A stretch of DNA of 64,000 bases from Actinomycetes bacterium. GTDB taxonomy: Bacteria > Actinomycetota > Acidimicrobiia > Acidimicrobiales > Ilumatobacteraceae. Position numbers and translations under genes: made by a program. The stretch's first letter is position 1. Each line of letters opens with the position of its first letter. The notes beneath the pieces were generated by a model that made no database searches, was not told the DNA's origin, and saw nothing but the letters and a program-made list of their open reading frames with translations. Location: NCBI GenBank assembly GCA_025358125.1, contig JANYKS010000020.1, forward strand, positions 44,577-108,576. Direction: 5' to 3'. This document shows positions 50,104 to 57,694 of this stretch, one piece after another.

Positions 50104-50769
50104 TCAGACAGCGGTTTCGGCGCGTACGCCGGGCAGCCGGCGGTCCAATGCCAACGCGCCAGCGCAGAGGCCAACGAACAGCACCACCACCACGGCCGAG
50201 TTGACCAGCACCACCAGATATCCGTGGTCTTGCACGTTCATGAACGGATACGGGTAGTAGTCCCGCCCGTTCACATCCTGAACGAACGAGCCGCGCACCA
50301 GGGTGAAGACGAGCCAGCAGAACGGAGGAATCGCGACAAGACGCACCACGCGCCCCGATACCTGCCGGCGCGGGCCGAACAGCATCCAACCCGCCACGGC
50401 CAACACTGGCGAGGCGGTGTGGAGGATCAAGTCGGCCAGCGCATCCCACCCGGTCAGCTCCTGCAAGTCCTTCAACGCCGCGTAGAAGACCACCCCGGTG
50501 ACGGCGATGGCCACCACGCCAACCAGCCGAAACACGCGAAACAGCGTTGTGAACCGATCGAGACGCACAGCAAGCATGCCGGTGGTGATCGCTACCACGA
50601 TGTTCGACTGCACCGTGAAGAAGCACAAGAAGTTGAACACCTTTCCCTGCACGCTCCCGAAGCTCCCGCCGTCGGAGGTGGCCGACAGGACCACCTGCAG
50701 CACCAGCCCGGCGAACACCAGTACCGAGGTGCCCCCGAAGAAGGCCCGCGCAACACGCTCGTTGTTCAT
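50104..50769 (-). CDS. Pr6Pr family membrane protein
   Basis: 221 aa with six hydrophobic helices (for example VLVFAGLVLQVVLSA, VFNFLCFFTVQSNIVVAITT, LVVLVNSAVVVVLFVGLCAG). The helix FFTVQSNI and the loop DYYPYPFMNV are typical of the Pr6Pr (FAR-17a/AIG1-like) family. Start at ATG 50769 or ATG 50814; neither has a strong ribosome site. It sits between the two YciI/sigma pairs, transcribed against them. Function unknown. Confidence 0.78.
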   Translation of the reverse strand: MNNERVARAFFGGTSVLVFAGLVLQVVLSATSDGGSFGSVQGKVFNFLCFFTVQSNIVVAITTGMLAVRLDRFTTLFRVFRLVGVVAIAVTGVVFYAALKDLQELTGWDALADLILHTASPVLAVAGWMLFGPRRQVSGRVVRLVAIPPFCWLVFTLVRGSFVQDVNGRDYYPYPFMNVQDHGYLVVLVNSAVVVVLFVGLCAGALALDRRLPGVRAETAV

Positions 50770-50927
50770 ATGCCATCTGAAGGTAACAGCCTGCTCGCCC
50801 GGGGGCGCGTCCATGGTTCTGTCGTGTCGCTTGGCAGAACTTTCGCTGAGCGCTGTCGATTCCGGGTAGCCCGTTCGTGGTAGTGGTGTCTGGCAAGGTG
50901 CCGGGGACATGAACAAGGAGGAACGAG

Positions 50928-51281
50928 ATGACGCAGTACCTGTTGTCGGTGTGGCCCGACTGGGAGATCGGGATGCCGGAGCCGGCCGTGGTGGAGAGGA
51001 TGTACGCCCAGGTCGACGCGTTCAACGCCGAACTGCAGTCGGCGGGTGCGTGGGTCTTCGGCGGTGGCCTGCACCCGCCGGCGTCGGCCACGGTGGTTCG
51101 TGCCGCGGACGGGGGCGTGTCGATGACCGACGGCACGTACGCGGAGGCGAAGGAGCAGATCGGTGGGTTCTGGATCATCACGGCACCCGACCTCGACGCG
51201 GCACTCGCGTGGGCGCACAAAGGCGCTGTCGCGTGTGAGGGTCCGGTCGAGGTGCGGCCGTTCCAGGACGACACGGCCTAA
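50928..51281 (+). CDS. YciI/DGPF family protein, copy 2
   Basis: 117 aa. MTQYLLSVWPDWEIGMPEPA and SMTDGTYAEAKEQIGGFWII, followed by APDLDAALAWAHKGA, fit the YCII-related family; the DGPF motif is DGTY here. A textbook AAGGAGGA Shine-Dalgarno precedes the ATG. It precedes the second sigma gene by 13 bases. Confidence 0.88.
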   Translation: MTQYLLSVWPDWEIGMPEPAVVERMYAQVDAFNAELQSAGAWVFGGGLHPPASATVVRAADGGVSMTDGTYAEAKEQIGGFWIITAPDLDAALAWAHKGAVACEGPVEVRPFQDDTA

Positions 51282-51294
51282 CCAGCGAGCGGCC

Positions 51295-52536
51295 GTGTTC
51301 GACCCAAATGTCCTCGGTGAGATCTACCGGCGCGAGGCCGGCCGGTGCACGGCCACAATGGTGCGCTTGCTGGGCGACGTGGATCTCGCCGAGGACGCGG
51401 TGGCCGAAGCCTTCGCGATCGCCGCGCAGCGCTGGCCGGTCGACGGTGTGCCACCGAACCCCGGCGGTTGGATCACCACCACCGCCCGCAACCGGGGCAT
51501 CGATCGCCTGCGGCGCGAGCGCCAGCGCGACGGCCGGCACCGCGCTGCTGCACTCGTGCACGATCCGGAGCCGGTGACGCACATGGACCTCGGCGACCTC
51601 GACGTGTTGCCCGACGACCAGCTGCGCCTGATCTTTTTGTGCTGTCACCCCGCGCTGGCCCCCGACACGCAGGTGGCGCTCACGTTGCGCTTACTTGGCG
51701 GGCTGGAGACACCTGAGATCGCGCGTGCGTTCCTGGTGCCGGAGGCGACGATGGCGCAGCGCATCGTGCGCGCCAAGCGCAAGATCCGCGACAACAACGT
51801 CGCTTATCGCGTCCCACCGGCGAGCGTGTTGCCAGACCGGTTGCCGCCAGTGCTCGCCGCGCTGTACCTGATCTACAACGAGGGCCACACGGCCTCGATC
51901 GGCACCGAGCTCACGCGGCCCGACCTCTCCGGCGAGGCGATCCGCCTCGCTCGCGTGCTCGGCGAGCTGATGCCCGACGAGCCGGAGGTGAAGGGCTTGC
52001 TGGCGCTGATGCTTCTCAGCGATGCCCGGCGGCCCGCACGCACAGCTTCCGCTGGCAGCATCGTGCGCCTCGGCGAGCAGGACCGAACGCTGTGGGACCG
52101 CACGCTGATCGACGAGGGCCACGGTTTGGTGCGCGAGTGCCTGCGTCGCGACGCCTCCGGTCCGTACCAGTTGCAGGCCGCGATCGCCGCGGTGCACACC
52201 GATGCCCCGACCGCGGCGGCGACCGACTGGGGTCAGATCGTCGCGCTGTACGACCAGCTGCACCAGCTGCAGCCGAACGACATCGTCGCCCTCAACCGTG
52301 CTATCGCGATCGGCGAGTTGCGCGGCCCGGCCGATGCGCTGGCAGCGATCGAGTCGCTTGCGCTAGAGAACTACCACCTCTTCCACGCCACCCGCGCCGA
52401 GCTGCTGGCACGACTGACCCGCATCGACGAGGCCCAGGCTGCGCTTGAGCGCGCCATCGCCCTCACCACCAACGCCACCGAAGTACGGCACCTGCAGCAC
52501 CGACTGCGCGCCCTCGCCCACCTCACTTCAAGCTGA
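51295..52536 (+). CDS. ECF42-type RNA polymerase sigma factor, copy 2
   Basis: 413 aa from GTG 51295. Region 2: REAGRCTATMVRLLGDVDLAEDAVAEAF. Region 4: LETPEIARAFLVPEATMAQR. Extension: LYLIYNEGHTASIGTELTRPDLSGEAIRLARVL and VALNRAIAIGELRGPADALA. It is clearly homologous to copy 1 through its whole length but diverged. The longer open frame to 51163 overlaps the YciI gene in another phase. Together the two pairs suggest tandem duplication or side-by-side acquisition. Confidence 0.9.
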   Translation: MFDPNVLGEIYRREAGRCTATMVRLLGDVDLAEDAVAEAFAIAAQRWPVDGVPPNPGGWITTTARNRGIDRLRRERQRDGRHRAAALVHDPEPVTHMDLGDLDVLPDDQLRLIFLCCHPALAPDTQVALTLRLLGGLETPEIARAFLVPEATMAQRIVRAKRKIRDNNVAYRVPPASVLPDRLPPVLAALYLIYNEGHTASIGTELTRPDLSGEAIRLARVLGELMPDEPEVKGLLALMLLSDARRPARTASAGSIVRLGEQDRTLWDRTLIDEGHGLVRECLRRDASGPYQLQAAIAAVHTDAPTAAATDWGQIVALYDQLHQLQPNDIVALNRAIAIGELRGPADALAAIESLALENYHLFHATRAELLARLTRIDEAQAALERAIALTTNATEVRHLQHRLRALAHLTSS

Positions 52537-52590
52537 CCCGGCGCGCATTGTGAAGACAAACTGCGAGAACCCCGCGTTCATCACGGCGGA

Positions 52591-53103
52591 TCAGTCGTCG
52601 CCGTACAGGAGCGCGGTGCGGTGGATCCTCTCGGCGATCTCGTCACGGAGCTCGGCCGGGGCCAGCACCTCGATGTTCGGTCCGAGTGACAGCACGTCGA
52701 TGGCGGCGCCTTCGATGCTGTCGAGCCTGAAGGTGGCGTCCACCCAGCCGTGCTCGGCAACCGAACCGCGCCGCACGCGCAGCGGTTGGAGCCGGTCGAG
52801 TACCGCTGCGAGCCGCCGACCCTCTGGAGTGATGCGAACGCGCGCCCTGCTCGGCCCCGGCTGCCGAGCTGCAGGCTTCGAACGACCCAGGCCGGCCAGC
52901 TCTGGTGTGTAGCCCTCCAGCAGTTGGAACCCGCCACCGGGTCCCCGCGTGGCGTACACCGGCACCCCCGCGCCGGAGAGCGCTTCGATGTCGCGCAGCA
53001 CGGTCCGCTCGCTCACTTCCAGCTCGCCGGCCAATGCGGTAGCGGTCACTCGCCCGCGCCGTTGCAGGATGAGCATCAGGGTGATCAGCCGGCCTGCCCG
53101 CAT
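52591..53103 (-). CDS. YafY/WYL-type transcriptional regulator, short form
   Basis: 170 aa. DeoR-like helix-turn-helix at residues 10-60 (RVTATALAGELEVSERTVLRDIEALSGAGVP), then the wing YATRGPGGGFQLLEGY. The C-terminal part (VLSLGPNIEVLAPAELRDEI) is a shortened WYL/WCX region; many relatives are about 230 aa, so some of the effector domain is missing. It is divergent from a DUF6855-like gene with a TGACA-N5-TGTCA palindrome between them. Confidence 0.82.
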   Translation of the reverse strand: MRAGRLITLMLILQRRGRVTATALAGELEVSERTVLRDIEALSGAGVPVYATRGPGGGFQLLEGYTPELAGLGRSKPAARQPGPSRARVRITPEGRRLAAVLDRLQPLRVRRGSVAEHGWVDATFRLDSIEGAAIDVLSLGPNIEVLAPAELRDEIAERIHRTALLYGDD

Positions 53104-53133
53104 AGCTCCATCGTCGCAGAGTTCGCCTATTCA

Positions 53134-53148
53134 TGACAAGAGATGTCA
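53134..53148. promoter_or_regulatory. TGACA-N5-TGTCA operator beside the WYL regulator
   Basis: TGACA (53134-53138), AGAGA, TGTCA (53144-53148): exact inverted repeat in the 92-base divergent region, 30 bases upstream of the regulator start. The same core occurs at 19211-19225. Confidence 0.65.
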
Positions 53149-53195
53149 CGCAACGATCTTTAGAGTGAGCGCAGTCGAACGAGAAAGGACCACTG

Positions 53196-53615
53196 ATGAG
53201 CACGATCGATGGAGAGGGGACTGGTACGCCGGAGGACCCGTGGATCCTCACCACGCCGCCAGGGAAGTCCGAGTTCGAGGCGTACCGTGACCCGGACGCG
53301 AATCCTGCGGCGCTGGTGGTGCGTGTTGGTGCGACGGAGCTTCGCTACCACTTGCGCTGCATCGACGATCTGCACGCGATGCTCATCGCGCGGGGTGATT
53401 GGATGCTGCTGGGCAACGCCGACGAGCAGAAACCTGCTGCGCCCGGCACCGTCGAGGCGTGGGGACGATCCGCCGACAACCCGGTGGGTGGCTGGTACGG
53501 CTTCAAGAAGGGCTTGCGTGGTCGATTCGGGAACTATGTGCCACCGGTGCTCGAGATCCTCGGCTTGGCCGAGGTGGAGCACGCCGCGCGCAACAACCGG
53601 ATGAGGGCCCTCTGA
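53196..53615 (+). CDS. DUF6855-like protein of unknown function
   Basis: 139 aa. Highly regular features: GTPEDPWILTTPPGKSEFEAYRD, LRYHLRCIDDLHAMLIARGDW, DEQKPAAPGTVEAWGRS, NPVGGWYGFKKGLRGRFGNY and PPVLEILGLAEVEH. I associate these with a widespread small actinobacterial family (DUF6855); no activity is known. Shine-Dalgarno GAAAGGA precedes the ATG. Probably controlled by the divergent WYL-type repressor. Confidence 0.75.
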   Translation: MSTIDGEGTGTPEDPWILTTPPGKSEFEAYRDPDANPAALVVRVGATELRYHLRCIDDLHAMLIARGDWMLLGNADEQKPAAPGTVEAWGRSADNPVGGWYGFKKGLRGRFGNYVPPVLEILGLAEVEHAARNNRMRAL

Positions 53616-53670
53616 CAGCGACCCACCCAACTTGGGAGCAACGCATGCATTCTGGGTGTAGGTTGGTGGT

Positions 53671-53910
53671 ATGCCGAAGTCGATCCAGATCAGGGATGTG
53701 CCCGACGACGTGCATGCCGTGCTCCGCACCCGCGCAGCGGCCGTCGGCTTGTCCCTTTCGGACTACATGCTGCGAGAGGCTGCACGCATCGCCGAGCGAC
53801 CACCGCTTGCCGACGTTCTCGAGTGGGCAACCGAGCGCGAGTGGGGGGTCCCGGCCGGCGAGGCCGTTGCAGCGTTACGCGATCTCCGGGATGAGTCATC
53901 CGCGACGTGA
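53671..53910 (+). CDS. FitA/VapB-type ribbon-helix-helix antitoxin
   Basis: 79 aa. The N-terminal ribbon-helix-helix reads MPKSIQIRDVPDDVHAVLRT and continues AAAVGLSLSDYMLREA. The C-terminal tail is short and acidic, for toxin binding. It overlaps the PIN gene by four bases (GTGA), the usual antitoxin-first order, and should autorepress the pair. Confidence 0.88.
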   Translation: MPKSIQIRDVPDDVHAVLRTRAAAVGLSLSDYMLREAARIAERPPLADVLEWATEREWGVPAGEAVAALRDLRDESSAT

Positions 53911-54302
53911 TAGTCGTCGATACGTCCGCGGTAGTTGACCTACTGCTCGAGTCACCAGCCAACTCCACACTCGTGGCACGGTTCCGGTCGGTTTCCGAGA
54001 TGCATGCGCCTCATCTCATCGATGTGGAGTTCCTCAGCGTCCTGCGCCGACTGGTTGGGCGCGACATGCTCACCGGAGCGCGAGCCGACGTTGCACGCCG
54101 CAAGTTCAACCTGCTCCCGCTGCACCGCTATCCCCATCATCCGCTGGGCGATCGGGTGTGGGCCCTCCGCTCGGCAGTCACCGCATATGACGGCCAGTAC
54201 ATCGCGCTCGCCGAACTGCTCGGACTTCCGCTCGTCACATCCGACGCTCGACTTGCCGAATCGAATGGCCACACCGCCGCCATCGAATCGTTCGTCAGGT
54301 AG
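53907..54302 (+). CDS. PIN-domain ribonuclease toxin (VapC family)
   Basis: 131 aa. Acidic catalytic residues are in place: Asp5 in MIVVDTSAVVDLL, Glu in IDVEFLSVLRRL, Asp in AYDGQYIALAELL and Asp in LVTSDARLAE. This is the VapC-type Mg-dependent endoribonuclease fold, which cleaves tRNA or rRNA in known members. It is coupled to the upstream antitoxin. Both genes look intact. Confidence 0.9.
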   Translation: MIVVDTSAVVDLLLESPANSTLVARFRSVSEMHAPHLIDVEFLSVLRRLVGRDMLTGARADVARRKFNLLPLHRYPHHPLGDRVWALRSAVTAYDGQYIALAELLGLPLVTSDARLAESNGHTAAIESFVR

Positions 54303-54321
54303 CCGGCGAGACTCTCGCGCT

Positions 54322-54777
54322 ATGAGTATCCCGCCGACTCGTGCTCCGGGTGATGTGCTGGTGTATCTGCGTCGGGCGCGTGATCATGCCGACCGCTACT
54401 ACCGCGAGCCGCTCGATCTCGGGATGCTTGCCGCAGTGGCGAACCTCAGCAAGTTCCACTTTCAGCGGCTGTTCAGCGTGACCTATGGCATTTCGCCGGC
54501 GGCGTACGTGTCGCAACGCCGTATCGAACGAGCGCAGGATCTGTTGCGGGCAACGAACCTCACCGCGACCGAGGTGTGCTTCGCTGTCGGCTTCCGCAGT
54601 GTCGGCTCGTTCAGCACCCGGTTCCGGGAGCTTGTAGGCGAGTCGCCCAGCGCGTTCCAACGCCGCTATTCCGCGACTGGCGCACCGCGTATTCCTGGCT
54701 GTTTCGTGTTCATGTGGGGCCTTGCCGAGCGAAGGTCCGCAAGCGAGGAGAAGCGAACTGCCGTGCAAGGTCTCTAG
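54322..54777 (+). CDS. Small AraC-type transcriptional regulator
   Basis: 151 aa with little beyond the DNA-binding domain: LGMLAAVANLSKFHFQRLFSV, then ATEVCFAVGFRSVGSFSTRFREL and GESPSAFQRRY. Such stand-alone AraC proteins usually precede and control a VOC gene, as here (VOC start 11 bases after the stop). ATG 54322 is chosen because the upstream frame overlaps the PIN gene. The C-terminal 30 residues are unconserved. Confidence 0.85.
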   Translation: MSIPPTRAPGDVLVYLRRARDHADRYYREPLDLGMLAAVANLSKFHFQRLFSVTYGISPAAYVSQRRIERAQDLLRATNLTATEVCFAVGFRSVGSFSTRFRELVGESPSAFQRRYSATGAPRIPGCFVFMWGLAERRSASEEKRTAVQGL

Positions 54778-54787
54778 TGTCGAGCCC

Positions 54788-55216
54788 ATGATCAAGAACA
54801 TCTCCCTCGCCGACGTGTGGGTCAAGGACGTCGATGCGTCCAAGGCGTTCTACGTCGACGTCCTCGGCTTCGAGGAGCACACCGACATTACGCTCGGCGA
54901 TGGCTTCCGGTGGTGCACTGTGAAGCACCCGAATCAGCCAGAACTCGCGGTTCACCTGACGCCTGCCGGTCCTCCGTACTCGCCGGACATGGTCGCTGCG
55001 ATCAACCGTTCGCTCGACGAGGGTGGCACGTTCGCTCTCGGCTTGAACGTCGATGATTGCCGATCGACCTGCGCCGAGCTTCGTGCGAAGGGTGTGCAGG
55101 TCATCAACGAGCCCGAGGACCGCCCGTACGGCGTCGAAGCGTTGGTCCGCGACAATTCGGGCAACTGGATCGTGCTCGTCGAACCACGAGAGTTCACGCC
55201 CGAGGACTTCGCGTGA
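54788..55216 (+). CDS. VOC family protein
   Basis: 142 aa: ISLADVWVKDVDASKAFYVDVLGFEEH, FRWCTVKHPNQPELAVHLT, FALGLNVDDCRSTCAELRAKGV and ALVRDNSGNWIVLVEP. Standard single-module glyoxalase-fold protein with plausible Glu and His ligands. It is downstream of the small AraC gene and presumably controlled by it. Role unknown. Confidence 0.87.
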   Translation: MIKNISLADVWVKDVDASKAFYVDVLGFEEHTDITLGDGFRWCTVKHPNQPELAVHLTPAGPPYSPDMVAAINRSLDEGGTFALGLNVDDCRSTCAELRAKGVQVINEPEDRPYGVEALVRDNSGNWIVLVEPREFTPEDFA

Positions 55217-55262
55217 ACGTGGTGTCGTCGACCTTCGCCGATCAAGGAAGGAACGAGGGACC

Positions 55263-56057
55263 ATGAGTTTGGCTGTTGAAGCTGTCGGTGTTCGGAAGCG
55301 GTACACCGGGAAAGACGGAGACGTGGAAGCCGTCCGCGGAGTCGATCTGGCGATCCCACCGGGTCAGGTGTTCGGGTTCCTTGGCCCGAACGGCGCGGGA
55401 AAGTCGACGATGGTACGGATGCTGACCACGTTGATGACCCTCACCGCTGGCACAGCCCGGGTGGCCGGCGTCGACGTGGCAGCTGACCCTCATGGTGTAC
55501 GCCGTAAGGTCGGCGTAGCGCTGCAAGAGGCAGGGCTCGACCCGCGTCAGACCGGTCGGGAGCTGCTCGTGTTGCAGGCCCGACTGTTCGGTCTGTCACG
55601 TTCGGACGCCAGCGTGCGGGCGCAGGAACTGCTGGAGCTCGTCGAGTTGACCGATGCTGCTGACCGGCGGATCAAGGGGTACTCCGGTGGCATGAAACGG
55701 CGACTCGATCTCGCCTCAGCGCTCGTCAACCAACCCGAGGTGCTGTTCCTCGATGAGCCGACGACCGGTCTCGACCCCGCAAGTCGGGTCACCGTGTGGG
55801 ACGAGGTGCGCCGGATCAACGATCAGGGCACGACTGTGTTCCTCACCACCCAGTATCTGGAGGAAGCCGATCAGCTGTGCGACAGGCTGGCGATCATCGA
55901 CGGCGGACTCATCGTCCGCGAGGGTTCACCAGCGGCGCTGAAGGCCGACTTGCGGACACGTACCGGCTTGGCTGCTGAGCCGACCCTCGATGACGTGTTC
56001 ATGGATGCCACCGGCCGCCGACGTGACCGGGTCGCCGGCGACGTACAGGAGGTCTGA
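55263..56057 (+). CDS. ABC-2 type transporter ATPase (DrrA-like)
   Basis: 264 aa. Walker A GPNGAGKST, Q-loop VALQEAGLD, signature YSGGMKRRLDLASAL, Walker B VLFLDEPTTGLD, and LTTQYLEEADQL with Gln in the switch-His region, a variant common in DrrA-type exporters (TTQYLEEAD). It belongs to the daunorubicin-resistance-type drug/lipid exporters. Shine-Dalgarno AAGGAAGGA precedes the ATG; the frame before 55263 is the shadow of the VOC gene. The permease follows after two bases. Confidence 0.92.
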   Translation: MSLAVEAVGVRKRYTGKDGDVEAVRGVDLAIPPGQVFGFLGPNGAGKSTMVRMLTTLMTLTAGTARVAGVDVAADPHGVRRKVGVALQEAGLDPRQTGRELLVLQARLFGLSRSDASVRAQELLELVELTDAADRRIKGYSGGMKRRLDLASALVNQPEVLFLDEPTTGLDPASRVTVWDEVRRINDQGTTVFLTTQYLEEADQLCDRLAIIDGGLIVREGSPAALKADLRTRTGLAAEPTLDDVFMDATGRRRDRVAGDVQEV

Positions 56058-56059
56058 TC

Positions 56060-56815
56060 GTGAAGGAATCCTTCGTCCTCGGAAATCGCGCAATCCGCGA
56101 GGCACTGCGCGCCCCCGACGCGCTGATCCCGACGATTTTCATTCCACTGTTCTTCCTGGTGGTCAACGTCGGCCAGACCGCAAGAATCTTCCCGTCCGGC
56201 GGCACTCCGTTTCTTGCCGGCCAGAACTACGCCGCGTTCCAGCTTCCTTCCTCGCTGCTGCTCTCGGCATCGTTCGGCAGCGCCGCGTTGTATCTCGTCG
56301 AAGAGATCGAGGGCGGCTACTTCGACAAGCTGCGCGCCACACCCATTCCTCGGATGGCGATCATCGCCGGCCGTCTCTACGCGGAGTTGATCAAGACCGT
56401 TGCGATCGCTGCGGTCATGGTCCTGATCGCCTTGCCGTTTGGGATCCGGATCGAAAGTGGCATCCTTGGGTTCCTCGTGCTGTTGGTGCTCGTCGCACTC
56501 TGGGCAGTGGTGTTCAGCGGGTTCATGCAACTCATCGCGATCAAGACCCGAAGTGCAGCCGCCACCCAAGGCGCCAGCCTTGTCTTCTTCCCACTGCTGT
56601 TTCTCACCCCGAACTTCGTTCCCCGCAACCTGCTTACCAGACCCATGGAAGTCGCAGCGACGATCAATCCCGTCACGTACATCATGGAAGCCGTGCGATC
56701 ACTCATCCTCTACGGATTCGACTGGCCTGTGCTCGGCCTCGGCTTCCTCGTCGTCGTAGTCGCCGGAGCACTGATGCTCGCCCTCAGCGTGCGCATGATC
56801 AACCACTACGACTGA
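56060..56815 (+). CDS. ABC-2 type transporter permease (DrrB-like)
   Basis: 251 aa from GTG 56060, with six membrane helices (for example LIPTIFIPLFFLVVNVGQ, LGFLVLLVLVALWAVVFSGF, LGFLVVVVAGALMLALSV). The ABC-2 signature region SLVFFPLLFLTPNFVPRNLL is present. It pairs with the upstream ATPase to make an exporter, possibly for an amphipathic compound. The 107 bases after it hold nothing obvious. Confidence 0.9.
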   Translation: MKESFVLGNRAIREALRAPDALIPTIFIPLFFLVVNVGQTARIFPSGGTPFLAGQNYAAFQLPSSLLLSASFGSAALYLVEEIEGGYFDKLRATPIPRMAIIAGRLYAELIKTVAIAAVMVLIALPFGIRIESGILGFLVLLVLVALWAVVFSGFMQLIAIKTRSAAATQGASLVFFPLLFLTPNFVPRNLLTRPMEVAATINPVTYIMEAVRSLILYGFDWPVLGLGFLVVVVAGALMLALSVRMINHYD

Positions 56816-56922
56816 CCCCCCGGAAATACCGATCACCTCTCAAGGCGCCGCACCGGGCCACACGTTCACCGCACGGATCCAGAAGGAAGGAGCCTTCGCT
56901 ACCGAGGTCGACCACGAGACGC

Positions 56923-57363
56923 CTATTGGGCGTCGGTGAGCCACGCGCCGAGTAGGTCGAGTGCCGCGGCGGTGCCGGCCTGGGTGCCTTCCAACATGTC
57001 AGGCCCCGGGGGAGCATCTCGCAGGTACTGCTCGTGCTTGCCCGCGAGGAGCTGAAGTGCGTGGTCGAACTCGGGTCCGGAGTCGATGACCCGCGCCCTC
57101 CCATCGATCCTGACCCACCACAAGGCCGCCCACTCCTCAGCGTAGTGGTCGACCAACATCACGGCCCGGGGAACAGCCCGAGCGTTGTCGAGCCGCCGCA
57201 GTGCAAGCGTCGATTTCGGTTTGGCGTCGACCGCCGTGTAGAGCACCTCGCGCTCAGCACGAAGCAACACGGCACGATATGAGGACGGCCGTCGGGCCGC
57301 ACTGTGGCGAGGCGCGCTACAACGTGCTTGTGCGACGCGTGCTCTCATCGTCGTGATGTCCAT
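56923..57363 (-). CDS. TIGR03668-like PPOX-class F420-dependent protein with an out-of-frame stretch
   Basis: 146 aa from ATG 57363. The C-terminal half is canonical: VLYTAVDAKPKSTLALRRLDNA, VDHYAEEWAALWWVRIDGRARV and KHEQYLRDAPPGPDMLEG. The stretch between about 57321 and 57256 does not match the family in this frame; the neighbouring phase reads VVARLATVRPDGRPHIVPCC, exactly what is expected. One inserted base near 57321 and one lost near 57256 would restore it. The open frame survives, but the flavin/F420-binding strand is scrambled, so the product is probably inactive. Confidence 0.75.
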   Translation of the reverse strand: MDITTMRARVAQARCSAPRHSAARRPSSYRAVLLRAEREVLYTAVDAKPKSTLALRRLDNARAVPRAVMLVDHYAEEWAALWWVRIDGRARVIDSGPEFDHALQLLAGKHEQYLRDAPPGPDMLEGTQAGTAAALDLLGAWLTDAQ

Positions 57364-57377
57364 ACCGGAAACGTCGA

Positions 57378-57641
57378 TCAGCGCGGCTGTCGCGGCGCCC
57401 AGAAGCTGTCGAATGAGGCACAGGCCGGTTGCAGCGCGCTCCATGGCCCTGCGACCGACAGGACCGCGACCGCTGCGGTCGGGAACGTGTCGATCGCCGC
57501 TCCGCCGGTTGCCGGATCGGCGGCGAGAAAATCCACCAAGTCGGCAACCCCTGGGTTGTGTCCGATGAGGAACACGGTGGCGACCTGATCGTCGAGCCGT
57601 CGCAATTCGGTGACGAGTGCCGCGTCAGGCAGCGTTTGCCC
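57378..57641 (-). pseudogene. C-terminal fragment of a SixA-like histidine phosphatase gene
   Basis: The frame reads QTLPDAALVTELRRLDDQVA, VFLIGHNPGVADLVDFLAAD and FPTAAVAVLSVAGPWSALQP. GHNPG and the following strand are diagnostic of SixA-type phosphohistidine phosphatases. The N-terminal half with the catalytic RHG motif is absent, and there is no good start. Directly upstream on the + strand is the end of the FAD monooxygenase gene, so the rest has been lost. Confidence 0.65.
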
Positions 57642-57694
57642 TGTCCTCCAACGGCACTTATCTCAAGGGGGCGGTGGCGCTCGGATGTCGGGTT

